Source: Paragordius varius
Lineage: Eukaryota > Nematomorpha
Assembly (NCBI GenBank): GCA_964247055.1
Contig: OZ176052.1
Coordinates: 5,146,001 to 5,210,000 of the forward strand
DNA: 64,000 nt
Direction of reading: 5' to 3'
The notes beneath the pieces are model-generated. The model was not told the origin of the DNA, made no database searches, and saw nothing but the letters and a program-made list of their open reading frames with translations. Numbering within the stretch: the stretch's first letter is position 1; the number at the start of each line of letters is the position of its first letter. The translations under genes were made by a program, and so were the position numbers. Positions 52,301 through 63,466 of the stretch are shown one piece after another.

Positions 52301-53613
52301 AATCAATAAATAAATTATGATCTATACCAGGGGTTTGCAGCATAAATGGGTTCAAGGGCCGCATTTTCAACTACCGCATTTGAAATATATATGGGTATCA
52401 AATAATTTATTAGATTTCAAACAGACTGTAATATGCAAACACAATATAACAATTTTTTCGTTCTTGCCAATTGGATAGACTTATTTATTGAATATTTTAA
52501 AGATATCAACAGTTTTGTTAGTATATTTTTATTATTAGCTTTCCAAATTTTTCGCGAGCCGTTTGTCAGACACCCCTCATCCATATAAAAAAGAACACAC
52601 AAATAAAAATATAAAAAAATGCTAAAAATTAACTTGGGCTGTTCAATAAATTTTTCAACCATAATTTTCTCATTGCCGAAAGCTTTTGTTGCTTCGTTCC
52701 TTACACTTTCAAGATTGGAAAGAAAATCATTTTCTTGGCGACATATTCGTATCCCCTGTTTTGGATAATTTTATATGCTTATGAAATTAATTAATACTGA
52801 AGATAATGGCCAAAAAACTATTATTTATTAGCGATTATAAAAATAATATCTCGCATATTTTAAATAAAAATGGGGGGTAAAATATACTAAAATATAAATT
52901 ATATTATTAATTAGCGACTTTTATATTAACAAAATTATTATGTAATAATTTTTTAATATAAATTCTAACTTTTCCGCCGCCACCATAATCAGCTTTTAAT
53001 AAAACTGGAAATCCGATAGCTTTTGCCTCCTGAAGCAATAAATTATCGTTTTGATTTTCGCCGAAATAGCCAGGTATGATTGGGACATTGTTTTTCTGCA
53101 TTAGGTTTTTGGATACGCTAAAAAATCGCAAAATATATATGCAATGGCACATAGAAATTATTATATAAAATTTTAAAAATTAATATACATAACTATTGAT
53201 TATTTAATCATTTAAATAACCTTTTTATCCCCATATCATGGATAGATTTTGAATTTGGACCTATGAATTTTAACTTGTTATCCGTGCATTTTTGTGCAAA
53301 TTCAAAATTTTCAGATAAAAATCCATAACCTGGATGAATAGCCTAAATATTTTAGATATAAATACATCTGATTTTGTAATTTTTGCTAATTTTATTATGG
53401 CTTCCTGATTTAAATAACTCAATGGAGGAGGTGCAGGTCCTATGCAATAAGATTCATCGCACTATATTAAAAAAATTATACATTTTCATAAAAAGATGAT
53501 CCTCTATCTTTTTCACTGAAAATCGCAACAGTTTGTATCCCGAGTAGTTTAGCAGTTTTGTTGATTCGCCCGCATATTTCTCCACGATTGGCTATTAGGA
53601 TTTTCTGGATCAT
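46393..53613 (-). CDS. MCCC1: Methylcrotonoyl-CoA carboxylase alpha subunit (biotin carboxylase + BCCP)
   Basis: Biotin-containing subunit of the mitochondrial leucine-degradation carboxylase; it carboxylates its own biotin with ATP and bicarbonate. Exons (minus order): 53613-53482, 53461-53366, 53342-53221, 53117-52970, 52755-52634, 51369-51258, 50916-50835, 50009-49882, 49597-49366, 48424-48315, 48188-47966, 47601-47500, 47439-47225, 46790-46578, 46497-46393; 2142 nt, 713 residues (human 725). Landmarks: [32 protein letters not shown] across a junction, [34 protein letters not shown], and biotinyl site LAMKMEV. The C-terminal pattern ([16 protein letters not shown]) favours MCCC1 over PCCA. 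Introns of 20 nt (53462-53481) and 23 nt (53343-53365) are needed for frame. ATG 53613 starts right at the carboxylase domain without a mitochondrial leader. The frame is open upstream to about 53685, so a leader exon probably exists and the start is provisional. The usual Pro after QVEH is Gly. Confidence 0.93.
49260..49287. repeat. TA-rich microsatellite in an MCCC1 intron
   Basis: A short run of alternating A and T. Confidence 0.7.
52328..52578. repeat. hAT-type MITE in an MCCC1 intron
   Basis: CAGGGGTTTGCAGCATAAAT at the left and TTTGTCAGACACCCCTC at the right are imperfect inverted ends. The flanks ATCTATAC and ATCCATAT agree at 6 of 8 positions. It shares GGGCCGCATTTT with the other hAT MITEs. 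Confidence 0.6.
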
Positions 53614-53985
53614 ATGGTCGGCACGTTTATTTAAAATGTTAACGAAGAGATGGTAATCACTTGCTCTGCATATGTTGTATAACTATCATAAGTTGAAAAG
53701 ACCATTCAAATTTATAAAAAAACGCTTTTTCTGAGAAGTTTGAAAAGGCGGAAGGGCCAATTGTGGAAGTGGCTAGGTGGTCCTTTTTACACATTTTATT
53801 TTGGTTGCACACGATAATGTTTTGAAGAGTTTAATAGTTTAGTCTCGTAAACAACTCACTGTTTTGAAGTAAGTTTTAGTTTTAATTATACTGCGCAAGT
53901 CGGGGGTTATAAAAAATATCCGCATATAATATATTCTAATAAGGTATAATTAATACTTTTGGTATTAGCCCTTACGAGTCTTTAA

Positions 53986-54537
53986 CACTTCGATTCAAAT
54001 TGGGCTATTTAAATACCCCAGACGAAATTTGAATTAGGATTTTTAAAAAACTACTGAAGGAAACGGTCCTAATTTAAATTTATGCTTATATCCTAATAAA
54101 AATTATATAAATATGCCAAAATATCCAAATAAAATTTTGTTTTGAAAAAAAAGCTCTATCTCAAACTACTTCGACGCCATTTTTATTTTACAAAATTTTT
54201 GCAAAATATCGTCTTTATTTAATTTTAAGTCTAAAATTAGAGCTAATTTTTTATTTAAATTACATCTAACATTGATAGAAATGGAAAAAGCTGTTTATTT
54301 TGTATTATTTTTCGATTTCACCATTGCACGCATGTCACGCTGACTAAATTTTTACCTTATGGTTTTAGCTTCAAAGAAGTTATATCAAATATTTTTGAAT
54401 AAATTTTTTTATATATTTCGGTTTATTATTGTTATATAGGTGCGAGATTTTGCCATGGAATTAAATTTTAAACAAGCCTGGGGTATTTAACCCCAATTTG
54501 AATCGAAGGACTAAAATGAATATGTTGTATCCAAGTG
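53986..54537 (+). mobile_element. TTAA-type element, family I, copy B
   Basis: 552 bp between TTAA at 53982-53985 and 54538-54541. Same ends, subterminal hairpins and interior as copy A (for example AACTACTTCGACGCCATTTT). Confidence 0.8.
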
Positions 54538-54750
54538 TTAAATCAGTATTTACACCATCTTGGTATATGCTCTATATCATGTAATGGCTCAATTTGCACA
54601 TTTTAAAATTAATTCATTTAATGACTGCTTCTTTCATGTAAATATCACTAAAATATATCACAAATAACAATATGTTTAGATAGTTAATTTAAAAATGCGC
54701 GTTTCGAAAGTATAGAATTTTTTTGCGCCTCTAAAATGGGCTAGTCTTAA

Positions 54751-55085
54751 CACCCTATTACCTTTTGGTGTGGTCTATCCCAGTTAAGGTAGTAAGCCGA
54801 AATTAAAAACATGCTTTTTTTGTTTTTGAGGCACATTATACAAATATTTTTAAAATAAATTATAAAAAATATGCATCTCAAACTTTTTACCGCCAATTTT
54901 TGTATAAATTTTTTTTAAATCGCTAATGCAACAGGTGTGTATTATGGTGTGAAAATGTAAATGATAAACTTTAAAAAGCTTCAGGCTACATTTTGCCATC
55001 CGAAACTTGATATAATATTGATTTATATCAGCTTTTTGTCTCAATCGTGGTTGGGAGCTGTCAAACTTTTAGGCTCTTGAAGTCA
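54751..55085 (-). repeat. TTAA-type family II fragment, inverted
   Basis: TTAA at 54747-54750 is followed by CACCCTATTACCTTTTGG, resembling the inverted right end of family II. AACTTTTTACCGCCAATTTT near 54879 is the complement of the family II interior. The other end is unclear. Confidence 0.5.
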
Positions 55086-55223
55086 CAAACCTGTATCTGA
55101 TAATTTTAATTTTTAATTATAAACGCATTTTTTGTTTACTATAATTATTGGTATTAATGTTTTTCTCTTATCTATACAACATTCATCCTAAAATAAAAAT
55201 TTCATCCACACACTGTAAAATAA

Positions 55224-55286
55224 TATTGTTGGCCAGTATTCTACCAATTGGTAGTAATAGAGCAATTGGCCAACAAAAGTGAGTAC
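55224..55286. repeat. Compact palindrome
   Basis: CTACCAATTGGTAG is a perfect 14-nt palindrome, flanked by TTGTTGGCCA and its inverse TGGCCAACAA. It resembles the centre of a foldback MITE ending in CAGTACTCAC near 55300. Confidence 0.5.
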
Positions 55287-55983
55287 TGTATTCCATTTAC
55301 ATTATGTGTACGATCGTATCATATTATTTATTTACTATTAATTAGATGTCGTATTAGTAATTTACCCATTATAAGGTAATGATATTTTAAAATTATTATC
55401 AAATAATTTTAAAATAAATCTGGATGGCATGAGATCATTAAAGTATTTTAAAACCAAATTTGAAAATGTCATCTAAATTTAATTTTCAAAATTTGATTTT
55501 AATTTTGATGATAAACGATAAAGAATTCTTCTTCCCATTCTTTTTTTTATAATAAATAATTTTTTATTTCCAATTAAAATTATATCTTTTTTTCTATATA
55601 TATCATTTCATATTATTAATTGGTTTTATATTCCCTAAACCTCGAAAACATTAATATGAAAAATAAGGCTGAGATGAGAAAGTATTTAGTCATAGACACC
55701 ATTAAATTCTCCTTGATATATCTTTAACTTTACCAGTTTCAGAAACTATATTCTCTCTCATCCGGAGACATCCATCCCCAACCACAGTCTCACTACGCAT
55801 CCGTAACACAAAAACGCTCAATATTTATTAATATATCCATTACATGTGATCCCACATTTATATTCTTTTTAGCATTGTATTTTTATATCCCTTATATTTT
55901 TATTTTCTATTAATAACGTAGTATGTCTCATTCTAAATTACTTATATTTTTTGAACTGCAACAAATTTAACAAGTCAATTTAA

Positions 55984-58152
55984 CACTTCATGACCTTCTT
56001 TGTCCTAGTTGACATATTGGGGTATTTTTTTATCCCAGAGCTCAATATTATAAATTAACTACTTTTTTAAAAGTTATTTTAGTAATTTAATTATCAAACA
56101 TTGTTCTCATGTATTAGATCAGTGGTACTCACCTAAAAAATTTGACGGGCCAAATAAAATATATTTTTTTCCAAGGCCATGAACCTTATAATGGCAAATA
56201 TTCCATAGCTATTTGACACATATGCATATTTACACTCTAAATCAGCACAATGAATTATTTGCGGATCGCATGTAAATCCAACTAAAAACTTGTTTTGCAC
56301 CATTTAGTTTAAAAAATTAAAATATTTTGATAATATTATTTTTGATCCAATAATTTTTGACGAATTTGGTTTACCTCATGCCAATCTTAATACGTCCTCC
56401 ATATGATCATCGGTTAAGCGAATTCTGTATACTCTGGATATCTTTCAGAAAGTTTTTAAATTGGTTAAATTTTCCACGGATGTGGTTAACTATATCAACA
56501 ACCGTTTTAATTACTGAATTGATTAATTTATCTTTTAAACTAGAAAACAAGTTTCGCTGATGAATAAAGCAGTGAAAGGTAAAATATTTTGCAAATTATA
56601 TTGTTTTTTAAAAGAGGATTAAATCCTTTGTTCATTAGATAGACAGCCATCTGTGCAGATGAAAACCAATTTTTTCTTAGATATACTATTATTATAGATC
56701 ACTTCCTTTCGTGGTATTATTCATTAGTAAAAATTTTAAATATTCCTCGTTGATTATGTTGTCGTTACAAAATCTCACGAAGAGTGCACATTGTGGGGTT
56801 GAAATAATATCAGTGCTAGAATCAATAGTGATACTAAAATATTTGCTGTTTTTCAGAGCCAATAATGTATTGTTAATAATATATTTAGACATATCTTCAA
56901 TGCGTCGAGCACATGTTGAATCAGAAAGTTGAGGTTTTTCATTTGCCTCATGATTTGTCAAAAAAAAAGTGCAACCATTTATTAGACATTCTTTTATTAG
57001 TTGGGAATCTGTAAACGGTTTTATATTTTTTCCTAAAATATAGCAAATTTCACACAAAGCTAATGTTACAACTTATTTCTGGGAGAAAGCTATGGACATA
57101 ATAGATTTTTCTTTCTGGTATAATTCCTTAATCTTTTTCGTTACTTTCCTCGTAATTTTCTGGTAATGATGAATTAAATGTCTTTCAATATTGTAATTTT
57201 AATAATGTAATGCAGCTAACAACTTTTTATTTAAAACGACAAAGATTTTTCTTCCAATCTTTTTTAAAGAGGCGATTTTCATGGATTTTTTAGCCTTAGA
57301 TGTCATCCTTTGAATTTATGTTTAAATATTATGTAAATTTTTTCAAAAAAATAGGAATATAATTTGAATTATGCTATAAAAAGATGGGTCGAAATTTAAT
57401 GATGTTAATTTTAAAAATATTTTATGGGAATGAGTTATAAAAATGATGCAGGATAGCAATGAAAAGAATATGTATATGCAAGTTTGGGTGAAAGGCTTGC
57501 TTAAATACAAAAAGGGCAATAAAATTAAAATAGAAAAGAAAATAGAAACAAGTGTGCCAAAATTTGAAATTTTAATCTAGGGAATTCTACATTTCAAATA
57601 TGATAAAAAATAAAAATTACCAAAATCTAAAGAAAATAAATTAATATTAAAATAAGCTAAAATTCGTTGTTTATTTTAAAAATTCATCAATACAAAAAAT
57701 AATTTAAGTGTCAATATGGTCATAGGGCAATTTTAAAGCGTTCTTAGGGCCGCGGTTTCAGTACCGCTGTATCAAATAAAAAGATTATATTTTTTACAAT
57801 TTTGTGTCTAGAGTCTTAAATTAAGACTGCTCCAAAACACGATTGATACAAACAACTGATATTATAAATAAAATATATCAAGTTTTTGCTGGTGAAAAGC
57901 CTAAAACTTTTTTATTTAGATGCTCTAATTATACATTTATTTGCTAGCTACATTAGCGATTCGAAAATTTATAGAAAAACATGGCGGGAAAAAGTTTAAG
58001 ATGAATATATTTTTACAATTTTATATTTTTAAAAAATTGGCTAAAGCGCCTAAAAGATAAAGAAAGCACAATTTTGAATTCGGCTTATGCCATTATTTTA
58101 AGATATTGAAATTCAATCGCTCTGGGATATAAAACTATCCCAAAATGGAGTG
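55984..58152 (+). mobile_element. TTAA-type element family II, interrupted by a hAT element
   Basis: TTAA at 55980-55983 and 58153-58156 bounds CACTTCATGACC at the left and GGAGTG at the right. Subterminal inverted words (TATCCCAGAGCTC and GCTCTGGGATA) pair with each other. Without the hAT insertion and its duplication the element is about 510 bp. Confidence 0.65.
56120..57769 (-). mobile_element. hAT transposon copy 2 (deletion derivative) nested in a TTAA element
   Basis: The ends CAGTGGTACTCACC and, inverted, CAGCGGTACTGAAACC match the element at 42217. Flanks TATTAGAT (56112-56119) and TATCAAAT (57770-57777) agree at 6 of 8. Its minus-strand remains (56692-57057: ILGKNIKPFTDSQLIKECLI, SITIDSSTD) keep a stretch the first copy has lost, while most of the C-terminal transposase region is deleted. 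Confidence 0.85.
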
Positions 58153-58156
58153 TTAA

Positions 58157-59410
58157 TTACAATAAATGGTATAAATTTAACCATCCTCAAACGATGTAAA
58201 CCGAATAGAATTATTTTTATGAATATATTATATATAAAATTTATTATAAATATATAAATTATTATTATTATAAAAAAGACGTGACTAATATTACAATAGT
58301 TAGAGTTAAAAGAATATTGCCAAAAATGCTATGGTTATGCAAATCAGAATCCCTTGAAAAGAGTGGCTTCATTGGTGTTGGTAAGGATGAATAATTATTA
58401 GCATCTGATCCATTTCTATAGAATAAATTATTTTTATAAATATTTTGGAAAGTACAGTAAAAATTTAAATTTTACAGACAAGATGTAAAAACCTAAAGAC
58501 AAATATTTTTTCAAAAGACAACTATATTTTTTAAACTTATTTTTTTTAAATTTGATTCATTGTTTTCTCTGCAAAGTATGAAATAGAGATATAATTGGTA
58601 CACAATCAATTATATATTTTACAATTGAAAGTAAATATATGTAGGAAAAAGTAGCGTGTAAAGAAGTATGTTGGATGCCCTTTGAGAAAAAATATTTGTC
58701 TTTCAGATTTTGCGTTTCGCCTCTATAATTTCATTTTTTACTCTAGGATAATATTTTTAACCACTGGTTGTGTTTGAAAAAAAATGGAAGTCGGTTGCAT
58801 TTGGGCTATAAAACCACAAACTGACTTTTAGCTGTATTTGTTTCAAAGATTATTCACGGAAAAATTAAAAAGTTTTAATTAATAGATAAAAGTAAATAAA
58901 GAAAAAAATATAACTATTAACATAATTTCTTAAACCTATTATCAGAGACTCGCCTTTATCAAATAACTAGCTTGTATTTAACAATGTTTAGCTTTGGATC
59001 ATTATTTGGTTTTATAAGATTGTTAAAAGAATATTATAACACTCATTCCGGTTTGCAACATAATAACTCTTACTGTTTTTAATTAAAATAACTTATAGTT
59101 AATTAAATGAATGATTGCTGGTACCGTCAGTTTTTTTGAAAAATACAAGGTTCTTTACTTTATTTGCTGTTTTCTTTTTCAGAAAAAAAGGTATTTTATA
59201 CCATATATTTGTATAATTTAATTATATAGATCCCTATATTTGAAAAATTACAATCGAAATTTAAACCATTGTGAACAATGGAACTGGAGCCAAAAAGTAT
59301 TCGTTATCAAAACCAAAACAAAAAACGGTCCAGGTTCCAATCCCTGACATATACATAATGAAGTAACGCTACATATCCAAATATAGTTAAAAAATTTGAC
59401 AATTTAAGGT
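58157..59410. other. Gene-free region downstream of TIKI
   Basis: AT-rich, including the presumed TIKI 3' UTR and GAACTGGAGCC/GGTTCCAATCC words near 59280-59345 that recall 26590-26700. Confidence 0.4.
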
Positions 59411-62400
59411 TTACTTTATGTTTCTTTTGTGTATCATCCATAAATCTCTGAATTTTGGTGGAATTTCAATGTTGTAAACATCTTTGTTAAATAAATATCG
59501 ATAGTGATGACTACTTATTTGCTTTTGATGTTTTCCATTATTTGTAAGTAAAACATTTTGCTTAGGTTTAGCATAGTTTCTTGAATGCAAAAAATTCAGT
59601 TTTGAATAACTTAGTGGATTTAGGTAGGGAGCATAACTTTTATTGGGTATTTCCGATATTTGTTTATTCTGCATTGATATAGTTTTTCCTATCATCATCA
59701 AATTGGGTTCATTATATGGGTACCAAATTCCATTTGAGTCAGCATGATGTATAAGGTAACCGGATAACTGTAAATCCTTAAAAATAGTGTCTTGCCCAAG
59801 AAAGTGTGCTATTAAATTATATAGTATTGCACAATTATTTTAATATACTTAGGCATTTCAAGATCGATATTAAAACTTTTTTATTAATTGCTCGATGAAA
59901 AATAAAAATATTATTTTAGTTAATACATATATGCATATACCTGCACCTAGGGCGAAGAAATTTGTTATATTTTTTTGTAACACCTTTGGTATTTTATATG
60001 CCATTGCTTTATTCCTAACATTAATTAATTGGTTTTGAAATATGGTGTTTAAATGGTTTAATTGCATTGTTGACGATGATGATGATGATGTTTTGGGTAT
60101 GAACTTAAATGTTTGTTTATCGTTATTGCGACTGCTAAAAGAATCGAGATTTCTGGAAGCTGTTGGGTTATCTTGCGTGATTTTAACAAAAGGTTGAGAG
60201 TATTGATGATCTGTGTCGAGTATATCATATATATTACCACAATTATAAATGTCAGCAATGTCATATAGGTCCATTTCTTTGTCCTTATCTGGCCGCTTGT
60301 TTGATAATTTGTAATAAAAAGGATTTGATTTTTGTCGCAATAATTTTGTATAAAATTTTAATTCTTTGATAAGCATAGATTCCTTGCTTGCTAGGGTTAG
60401 ATTTAAGGCATTTAGGACCTAAAAATGTACAAATATAAAATAAAATAGATGGGAATTTTTTTTTACTTCAATACTAATCTCAAAACAACTTACAAGCTAA
60501 AATTGACATGGTTTTATACCATTTACACTTAAATTCACCTTAACCATTATTCTCCTTAAATAATTCAAATACACCCTCAAACAATTCAAATTACCCTAAA
60601 ATAGATGAGGTGTTTTTAAATATAAAATCCCTATATTTTTTTATATTTTTAAAAAATGATAAATTATGCCGTAAAGAAATATATTAGTTATATTCAAAGT
60701 TATATTAGGAAATAATATTTAGGGTGAATTTAATTGTTCAAGGGTGAATTCGATATGTTCGAAGGTGATTTTGAGTTGTAAATGGTATACTATACTATAG
60801 CTCGTATAATTTTAATACTTTAGTATAAATATAGTTCGGCTGTATTCACTAAATGTTGATATTGAAATATACTTTAAAATCAAAGGTGTCGAACACAAAT
60901 GGCTTCGCGGGCCGCATTTTTGGCCCAAAAATCTGGACGGCTGTAAAATATGGGCATTAATTAATAATTTTATCTTTTAACCAAAAGACTGTGAAAAATG
61001 CCAAAAATATAAATATATTATACCATTTTATTTAGTTCGTTGGAAATTGGTAAAACCTACCTTTTTAAAAAATATCAATTTATTAAAATTTTGTGAGGAT
61101 GTTTATGCAAATTGTGGATTTCGTTATTATTTGAGAACTTTTCTAAATTTCGCGGTCAAACTTAACTTCCAGGAGGGCCGCATTGGACACCCTGCTTTAA
61201 AAGATAATTTATACTCTGTTTTATTTTTCTGTAAAATGAGAATTTCTATTTAACCTTTGAATTTTATTTAAATTTATATTGCAATCAATAAAAACCATGA
61301 ACAATGGTTAAATTGACGAATTCATCCTTTAGTTTAAATAAGGTTAAATAGAGTGTGCCCGTGGATACTTTTTATTTAAATCACCACAAGTTTATTTTTC
61401 TGTATGTTATAAAACTTTTATATTATTATAATACCAAAGAGAATTTATACATATTTTGTAAAACTTATTTCGTTAGTCGTAACATCTTATGAAAATGAAG
61501 CTTTGGTAAAACAATCGCGACCTTGACCATTGTTAGGGATGAAATTGACTTGGCATTTTCGCATTAAAAAAATATTTTTTATTTTTTACTTCATAATCAT
61601 AATATTTGCATTTGGCTTTCCAAATAATATTAACCTTTATATTTTGGAGATACTAGAGTGAAAAAACAATTTTTTTCCTATAAGATTTCACAGTTAATAT
61701 TAACTTTGGGTAAATACCTGTTTTGCATCCAAATTATTTAATGGATTACATTGATCTCCCACAGTCTCGAGAGATCCTATTTGTTTTTCAAGTTTCTTAG
61801 CTTTTAGCGTTAAAAATAAGTCGAGAATCGGGGTCCCCAATTTTAAGACATCATATTTGGAGATTGAACTTAGAAGCAGCAAGATCCATACTGGCCTTTT
61901 TTTAAACCAATTGTTAGTGATAGAATCATAGATTTGATGTGACGCTTGTGAAATATCATTATCTATCATTATCTTTTTTCTGATGTTGGTGCTGTTTTTT
62001 AAGGTTAATATTTTTTTGTCTTTGTTTTTGTTTTTAAAACGACTCACATACCTTGGGTGAAACACTGATATTTCACGGTTTTTTTTCATAAAATATCTTT
62101 TCTTACGTTGATTACTATATTGGTAATGTGGTATATTTTTGTTAATAGAGGATTTTTTTGTCCAGTTATCCAGGGAATTCGTCATTATAATTGATTCTAG
62201 TTGAGATATATGATATCTATCGGCAGCACCATTAATAATTATTTGCCGTTCCAACAGCCATAATGGAATTATATCTTTAAAGGTTCGGAAAAAGTTGATA
62301 AGTCTACGTATTATTTCATAGGGTAAGTGATCAAAAATGCTTTGTCCAGCTGGTAACAATTGACACGTTTCAAGTGTTTCCACAGTGTTAGGGTCATGTA

Positions 62401-62566
62401 AATTCAATTCAAAGTATACATGGTCGGATGATTCAAATGCTAGTTTAGCGGGCCAAGGTATTTTATCCCACACTAAATCATAGGGTATATGAATGGTTCC
62501 ATACATGTATGATGGAAGATTGCCTGGTTTACTAATCCTCCACAAAAACGAATTTTTCCCCATAAT
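59411..62566 (-). CDS. TRABD2: TIKI/TRABD2-like metalloprotease (5' end not found)
   Basis: TIKI proteins are membrane-anchored metalloproteases that cut the N-terminus of Wnt ligands and so inhibit Wnt signalling. Exons (minus order): 62566-61718, 60418-59941, 59818 corrected to 59808-59411; 1725 nt, 574 residues plus stop. Landmarks: NSFLWRISK, SYMYGTIHIPYDLVWDKIP (GxxH motif), VYFELNL, CQLLPAGQS, KKRPVWILLLLSSIS, GTPILDLFL, QCNPLNNLDAKQV|LNALNLTL, IADIYNCGN, and FFALGA|AHFLGQDTIF (second GxxH). The order and exon junctions agree with TIKI, and even the distal FRDLW motif is kept. A basic, roughly 75-residue insertion (about residues 130-205, rich in K, R and N) separates IINGAADRYH from NWFKKRPVW, where the family has a short link. 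The acceptor before 62566 and the absence of a signal peptide imply a missing 5' exon. The first intron (1299 nt) holds two MITEs. Confidence 0.9.
60516..60788. repeat. MITE family III copy in the TIKI intron
   Basis: TATACCATTTACA at the left and its inverse TGTAAATGGTATA (with changes) at the right, plus units like ATTGTTCAAGGGTGAATT. Similar to 35245-35502. Confidence 0.75.
60880..61194. repeat. hAT-type MITE in the TIKI intron
   Basis: CTTTAAAA at 60872-60879 and 61195-61202 is a perfect 8-bp duplication. The ends TCAAAGGTGTCGAACAC and, inverted, CAGGGTGTCCAATGCGG flank GGGCCGCATT words at both sides. Confidence 0.8.
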
Positions 62567-62639
62567 CTATAAAGGATAAAAGGTTTTTACTAAAGTAAAC
62601 ATACATTGCTATTTTTCAATATTTTGCCTGAGAGCATAT

Positions 62640-62785
62640 GTAGAAGAAAAAAAGGAAACATTATTGGCTGATAGTAGTAAAAAGGGAAAAATATAACTTT
62701 GCAGCTAATATTTTTTCTCTTTGCTGTCTGTATAAGCTACCTGGTAATAATTAATTTAAAATACTAGTAATGAATATTTTTTCAT
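62640..62785. repeat. Diverged relative of the mariner-type MITE
   Basis: ACATTATTGGCTGATAGTAG and the end TTTTTCATACTGTA parallel the element at 32895-33082. The left end is eroded. Confidence 0.45.
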
Positions 62786-62889
62786 ACTGTATATTAGGGT
62801 AAATTAAGCAAATATATGTAAAATTTGAAATAAATTCGTGAACAATGTAAATTCTAACTTGCTCTAAAGCAATTGTTATCATCCATTAA

Positions 62890-63462
62890 CACTTGGATAC
62901 AACACATTCATTATAGTCCTTCGATTCAAATTGGGGTAGTTAAATACCCCCTGCCTGTTTAAAGCTAAATTCTTAAAAAATTTGGAAGGAATCGAAACCA
63001 GGGCAAAATTTTGCACTTATGTAACATTAATAAACCGAAATATATAAAAAAAATTTATTCAAAAATATTTAATATTATTTATTTTAAGCTAAAACCGAAA
63101 GGTAAAAATTTAGTTAACGTGACATGTGTGCAATGGTAAAATTGAAAAATAATACAAAATAAACCGCTTTTTCTATTTCTATCAATGTTAGATGTATTTA
63201 AATAAAAAATTTGCTTTAAATTTACCCTTAAAATTAAATGAAGACGATATTTAGTAAAAATTTTGTAAAATATGGCGTCGAAGTATACATGGATATTTTT
63301 TTTTAAAACAAAATTTTATTTAGAGACTTTGGCATATTTATATAATTTATACTAGGATAGAAGCATAAATTTAAATTGAGACCATTTCCTTCAGTAGTTT
63401 TTAGAAAATCCTAACTCAAATTTAGTCTGGGGTATTTAGATACCCCAAATTGAATAGAAGTG
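62890..63462 (-). mobile_element. TTAA-type element, family I, copy C (inverted)
   Basis: 573 bp between TTAA at 62886-62889 and 63463-63466. The sequence is the reverse complement of copies A and B along its whole length, with hairpins near both ends. Confidence 0.8.
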
Positions 63463-63466
63463 TTAA

